A DNA stretch of 35,620 nucleotides. It comes from Caryophanales bacterium UBA2253. Its GTDB lineage: Bacteria > Bacillota_I > Bacilli_A > ML615J-28 > CAG-698. Below, in pieces: positions 33,501 through 35,620 of this stretch. Location of the stretch: the NCBI GenBank assembly GCA_002347755.1, contig DDXT01000011.1:1-35620 (forward strand). Direction: 5' to 3'. A program made the position numbers and the translations under genes. The stretch's first letter is position 1. Each line of letters starts with the position of its first letter. The notes below the pieces were generated by a model. The model made no database searches, had not been told where the DNA came from, and worked only from the letters and a program-made list of their open reading frames with translations.

Positions 33501-34157
33501 ACGGCTGTGACCGATGAGATTAATCTTTGGCGCATCACCCATTACTACAAAATAATCATAGGATATTTGATCTATTATGTAGTGGAGTTCTTCGTAAACT
33601 TGCGCATTGGTTTCGTCGTAGTTGTTTTGTAAATCAAAAACAACAACAACGTGTTGAGAAAAATCGTTTACGATTGTTTCTTGAACTGATGTATAGGCAG
33701 TTGGGTTGTTTACATTATTTAAAGAATATTTGTATAAAGTAAAATTGTTTGTGCTAAAGCTATATGGATTGTACAGATTGTTCATTTCAGCCTTATACAA
33801 TTTTATCCCACTTGGGATTTGATTCCTTATTTTTTCAATAATGGAATCGGGGTCGTAGGAAAAATCTGAACTACCAACCCATTCATTGTACGCATTCCGA
33901 TGCATTGAATTACTCCAGTGTCCCGCACTTCCTCCCAGACCATGCGTAAGAAAAGTAATCGCTGGCGCATCCTCGTTCACTGTAACAGCAATTGTATCCT
34001 GATGTAATTCTTCACGAGTTTCTCCAGAACTGTGGCCTGAAAAAAACGCATGAACTGTTAGTCCTGATGAAAAAAATAATATCCCCACCAAAACGGCCGC
34101 GACACATAAAAATGTCGTAATGAAATGCTTCTTGTTTGTTAAAACTCCCTTATCCAT
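30591..34157 (-). CDS. Secreted lipase-like hydrolase with BspA-type leucine-rich repeats
   Basis: A 1188-residue exported protein. Residues ~11-37 are a signal peptide or anchor. Residues ~65-400 are an alpha/beta hydrolase: FLTHGLGG (69-76) gives the oxyanion hole, GHSRGG (216-221) the nucleophile elbow with Ser218, and SLGTPYNGS follows as in lipases. Residues ~430-1000 are about two dozen BspA-type (LRR_5) repeats of ~23 residues, broken three times by an IPFVGxSRTA ... KFGYIFG insert. About 1000-1188 is an unassigned beta-rich end. There is no sortase motif or C-terminal anchor. Expected role: lipid or ester hydrolysis on a surface reached through the repeats; ligand unknown. It follows a lipoprotein gene by 25 bases; GGGAGG lies before the ATG. 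AT-rich, unlike most of the window, so probably acquired. Confidence 0.85.
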   Translation of the reverse strand: MDKGVLTNKKHFITTFLCVAAVLVGILFFSSGLTVHAFFSGHSSGETREELHQDTIAVTVNEDAPAITFLTHGLGGSAGHWSNSMHRNAYNEWVGSSDFSYDPDSIIEKIRNQIPSGIKLYKAEMNNLYNPYSFSTNNFTLYKYSLNNVNNPTAYTSVQETIVNDFSQHVVVVFDLQNNYDETNAQVYEELHYIIDQISYDYFVVMGDAPKINLIGHSRGGLINMDYAIDHPKNVGSLISLGTPYNGSWYDNWFVELLGINTFGSIGGADIVSTTLINTRKNNWNSVYNQNTHINFHAISGTTAKNLMNHIVWDHNHLEEAHLGTAAIIGIRAVYDIPPMSIEGGLSTFPGDICVDKPSQEASGYDGVNRFNKEFTESNSNCNKRSEDTFPVPHNLETYDSDIHNYIFNNSTFGEPFDTTNIGFSEIRIDNANFTVRGIFSIPDTIDGKAVVAIGNSAFSNQNQLYQITIPASITNIGSNAFENCTSLTNVSLPNNLTSIGNSAFKGCTSLSSITMPNSVTSMDSSSFENCTSLTNVALSNNLTSIGNSAFKGCTSLSSITMPNSVTSMDSSAFENCTSLTNVTFPNSLTTIESSAFKGCSSLNSITIPNSVTSLGSNVFYGCSSLTDITIPFVGKSRTATGNDAKFGYIFGTIPFQLKTVSITSGTNIPQDAFYNCSNLTSITIPDSVTSIGSNAFNGCTNLSSLTIPNSVTSLGSDVLRGCSGLTSIKIPFVGQSRTAIDHYAKFGYLFGSTPYDEGDIIDQNGIAYYIPRYLETVEITSVTNIPEDAFYNYSWLTSIILPDTVTNIGSNAFYSCYSLTSTTIPNALTSIGSNAFYYCLSLTSLIIPDSVTSLGSNVFYRCSSFTSITIPFVGQSRTATGDDAKFAYIFGTIPNQLRTVVITGGTNIPQTNIPQDAFYGCSYLTSITIPNTITSIGSNAFYGCYNLTTFTTPSSVTSIGSNAFYGCHNLTSFTIPSSVTSLGSNVFYGCAHLSSLLYDVVVTASGYYNIQIENISSVTVKIDGETNYFPNDIQQKYLTDGNHTIQAESANIATMVSFPIIAVTEYIPYYIDIDNIYIVFYDGPEMQYATYLVTSTFSQANNFDLINRSITFTSITCEWDLENLNYQEFHLVQMFIGENYYYENGGIYFECYDGYQSSYNTWSYSATAYNITITFSHSEWDQNVHQL
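32411..32686 (-). repeat. Two tandem near-identical 138-base coding repeats
   Basis: Units 32411-32548 and 32549-32686 are almost identical, and a third partial unit begins at 32687. Each encodes 46 residues, that is two leucine-rich repeats. A ~75-base core (from 32443 and from 32581) is the same but for single bases. Such copies arise by recent unequal exchange or slippage and can vary in number. Confidence 0.85.
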
Positions 34158-34182
34158 ATCCTATCCCTCCCTTTATCTCTGT

Positions 34183-34980
34183 TTATTTTTGTTGCCATCC
34201 AGCATAGAGTCTAAATTCATCACCGTTTTCTATTTCCTTTTCATTGTTAAAATCCCAAATATTTGTGCAATCAGGATCAATAAACCAACCTATAAACTCG
34301 TAGCCTTCACGCTCTGGGTTTGGTGGGTGGGGGATTTTATTTCCGGTTTCTATGTTATCAAGCCTGTAATATCCGCTATTTATTATATCAGAATAATTAT
34401 TCAAGAACGCAATGTTGGCTGGAAGGATTCTTTCTCCATAAGTTGGATCGCTTATACCCGATTGCTGAAGTTCTTCCACTGCTTTGTCGTACAAAAATTT
34501 ATAAATATAAATTGTCCCACGTACTATAGTATCCATTTCTATATCAAGGTTGTCAACTTCCGAACAAAGCATAATATCCCACTCGTCTGATGTTGAAAGA
34601 AAGACACCATCCTCAATACAGATGATGTTATCGTGGATGTACATCTTTTTTAAATTCGGACTTGTAATTGGATATGGTTGATTTGAACCCATGGCTGGCA
34701 ATCCTTTTATTATTCCATACCCTATATACCAAACTTCTTTGCCATCAATCATTCGAGGAATATCAATAGTTTCCTGCTCTTGTCCGAACTCTGTCAAACG
34801 AATTATTGCAACAACCTCATCTGCTTTATTCTTGGGAAAACGACTTGTTTTGCCTACAATCACATATTCAAAAAAACCACTCTCATAAATCTTATGTGTT
34901 GTTTTTGAGCATCCCGGCAATGTAATAATCATGATTGCCATCATTAACAAAATTAACAAGTTAAAAACTTTTTTTCTCAT
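34183..34980 (-). CDS. Lipoprotein with C-terminal InlB-type B repeat
   Basis: A 265-residue lipoprotein. The signal peptide ends in lipobox LPGC, with Cys24 lipidated. The middle has a single leucine-rich-repeat-like stretch (YPITSPNLKKMYIHDNI). The last ~50 residues form one Listeria-Bacteroides/InlB B module: NPEREGYEFIGWF followed by YAGW. It is the first gene before the lipase/repeat protein (25-base gap), so the two surface proteins are probably made together. AGGAGG lies about ten bases before the ATG. No enzyme motif seen. Low GC like its partner. Confidence 0.8.
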   Translation of the reverse strand: MRKKVFNLLILLMMAIMIITLPGCSKTTHKIYESGFFEYVIVGKTSRFPKNKADEVVAIIRLTEFGQEQETIDIPRMIDGKEVWYIGYGIIKGLPAMGSNQPYPITSPNLKKMYIHDNIICIEDGVFLSTSDEWDIMLCSEVDNLDIEMDTIVRGTIYIYKFLYDKAVEELQQSGISDPTYGERILPANIAFLNNYSDIINSGYYRLDNIETGNKIPHPPNPEREGYEFIGWFIDPDCTNIWDFNNEKEIENGDEFRLYAGWQQK

Positions 34981-35159
34981 AATAAAAAACTCCTCCTAAT
35001 TTGATTTGGGATATCTCATTGCAAAGTCAACAAACAATTTTTTAGTCAGTTCGCTAACTTTTTCATTTTAACATTTTAATCATATTAATTAATTCCTTCA
35101 CTATCCAATTTATCATATTAGTAAATCATCTATCAATTTTAATATCTAAATAACCAAAA

Positions 35160-35188
35160 AAAGCCATAATTTGAAAATTCAAATTACG
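35160..35188 (-). terminator. Terminator-like hairpin in the leader of the lipoprotein operon
   Basis: TAATTTGAA (35167-35175) and TTCAAATTA (35178-35186) are perfect arms around two bases, with flanking CC/GG pairs outside one mismatch. On the minus strand GG is followed by CTTTTTTT. It lies about 50 bases after the predicted transcription start, so it could act as an attenuator or end a ~75-base RNA. Confidence 0.6.
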
Positions 35189-35242
35189 GAAAGAATTTAA
35201 AAAGTATTTCCTATAAATTATCCCCATAATTTTTTCAATTTC

Positions 35243-35271
35243 ATTATAGGATATGTTGTTCGAAATGTAAA
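35243..35271 (-). promoter_or_regulatory. Promoter upstream of the lipoprotein/lipase operon
   Basis: On the minus strand: TTTACA (35266-35271), 17-base spacer, TATAAT (35243-35248). Predicted start near 35236, some 255 bases ahead of the ATG at 34980. Confidence 0.75.
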
Positions 35272-35403
35272 GGGTATTTTCGTATATATTTGGATAATTG
35301 TGTGTAAATTTATTTTTTCGAGAAAAACATTAGGTTCTTTAAGCTATTAGATTCGCCTCTTTTAAACGGCTTTTATTTGGTGACAAATTTAAAATGAAGT
35401 ATT

Positions 35404-35604
35404 TTATGCTTTCTCCAACAATTCCTCCTCAATATAGAACACAAAGTTTGTGCATCCATCGCTACCTTCAATTGACCTTTCAATCACCAAAGCCCATAAA
35501 CACACATCACGCTCGTCGACTAACAATGGTTGCTTTTTAAAGTTTTCAAAAAAAGCTTCAATTTCATTTTACCATATACAAGCATCTATCTGAAAATGGT
35601 AGTG
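35404..35604 (-). pseudogene. Broken small gene at the right edge, unknown function
   Basis: A frame of 54 codons ends at a TAA (35404-35406) and reads like a real protein: EIEAFFENFKKQP, then DVCLWALVIERS, then CTNFVFYIEEELLEKA. It has no ATG in frame; a TAA at 35569-35571 cuts it off from about eleven further codons in the same frame (YHFQIDACIW), which end at a TGA at 35605-35607. Either a nonsense mutation or a frameshift near the ATG at 35567-35577 has broken it, or it is a 3' fragment. I recognise no family. The acidic end suggests a soluble protein. Confidence 0.4.
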
Positions 35605-35620
35605 TCAAGAATCTTGTGTA

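Larger units (their letters stand above)
34981..35403. other. 423-base AT-rich leader region
   Basis: No gene seen. It contains the promoter at 35243-35271 and a terminator-like hairpin at 35160-35188, leaving a leader of about 255 bases before the lipoprotein ATG. The distal part (35272-35403) shows nothing recognisable. Confidence 0.55.

Noticed and set aside
30591..34157. Regular repeats suggesting a CRISPR array
   Set aside because: The repeats are in-frame ~69/138-base coding units of a BspA-type protein without unique spacers.

Overview
The window looks like chromosome of a low-GC Gram-positive bacterium (Bacillota, possibly a walled relative of the Mollicutes). Reasons: the tadA-SRP RNA order, GGAGG ribosome binding sites, TTGACA/TATAAT promoters, intrinsic terminators with long T tracts, and BspA-type leucine-rich-repeat lipoproteins. 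TGA is used as stop (for example 7748-7750 and 10677-10679) and Trp is TGG, so the code is standard. No species can be named from the sequence alone. Three stretches are clearly more AT-rich than the rest and look accessory: about 1-800, 19250-21060 and 30240-35620.

Layout. 1-800: AT-rich edge with a possible partial gene (minus) and the remains of a plus-strand reading frame that still has a terminator. 803-1828: ketopantoate-reductase family enzyme. 2046-5577: heterodimeric ABC exporter (minus). 5729-10638: translationally coupled pair, a multidomain protein whose metallo-beta-lactamase, GGDEF and receiver domains have all lost key residues, and a HEAT-repeat/GT2 membrane glycosyltransferase. 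10677-12382: ureohydrolase (agmatinase family) coupled to an internally duplicated SpeD-family pyruvoyl decarboxylase. 12501-17529: BmrCD-like ABC exporter preceded by a lipoprotein with InlB-type and BspA-type repeats. 17631-18837: thymidine kinase, tRNA adenosine deaminase and SRP RNA (ffs, recognised here from its conserved domain). 19012-19242: ribosomal protein L31.

19413-21492 holds two interrupted genes: a RibD-like deaminase/GHKL ATPase/winged-helix fusion with one in-frame TAA, and an MGMT-like DNA-binding protein needing a -1 shift at an A AAA AAG heptamer. 21545-27012 is a seven-gene minus-strand operon (two YcxB-like membrane proteins, a small membrane protein, a nuclease-like DUF5655 protein, a RluA-type pseudouridine synthase, DUF2207, LemA). 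27125-27922 is an M55 D-aminopeptidase. 27958-30226 pairs a malic enzyme with an aspartase/fumarase-like protein that has lost its catalytic loop and C-terminal domain. 30591-34980 is a two-gene secreted/lipoprotein unit, including a 1188-residue lipase/BspA repeat protein, behind a leader with a terminator-like hairpin. A broken small gene lies at the right edge.

The strongest leads are the SpeD duplication beside a ureohydrolase (possible one-operon arginine to putrescine route), the all-degenerate signalling protein coupled to a polysaccharide synthase, the aspartase-like pseudoenzyme, and the deaminase-GHKL fusion. All functional names come from reading motifs by eye; no database search was run.
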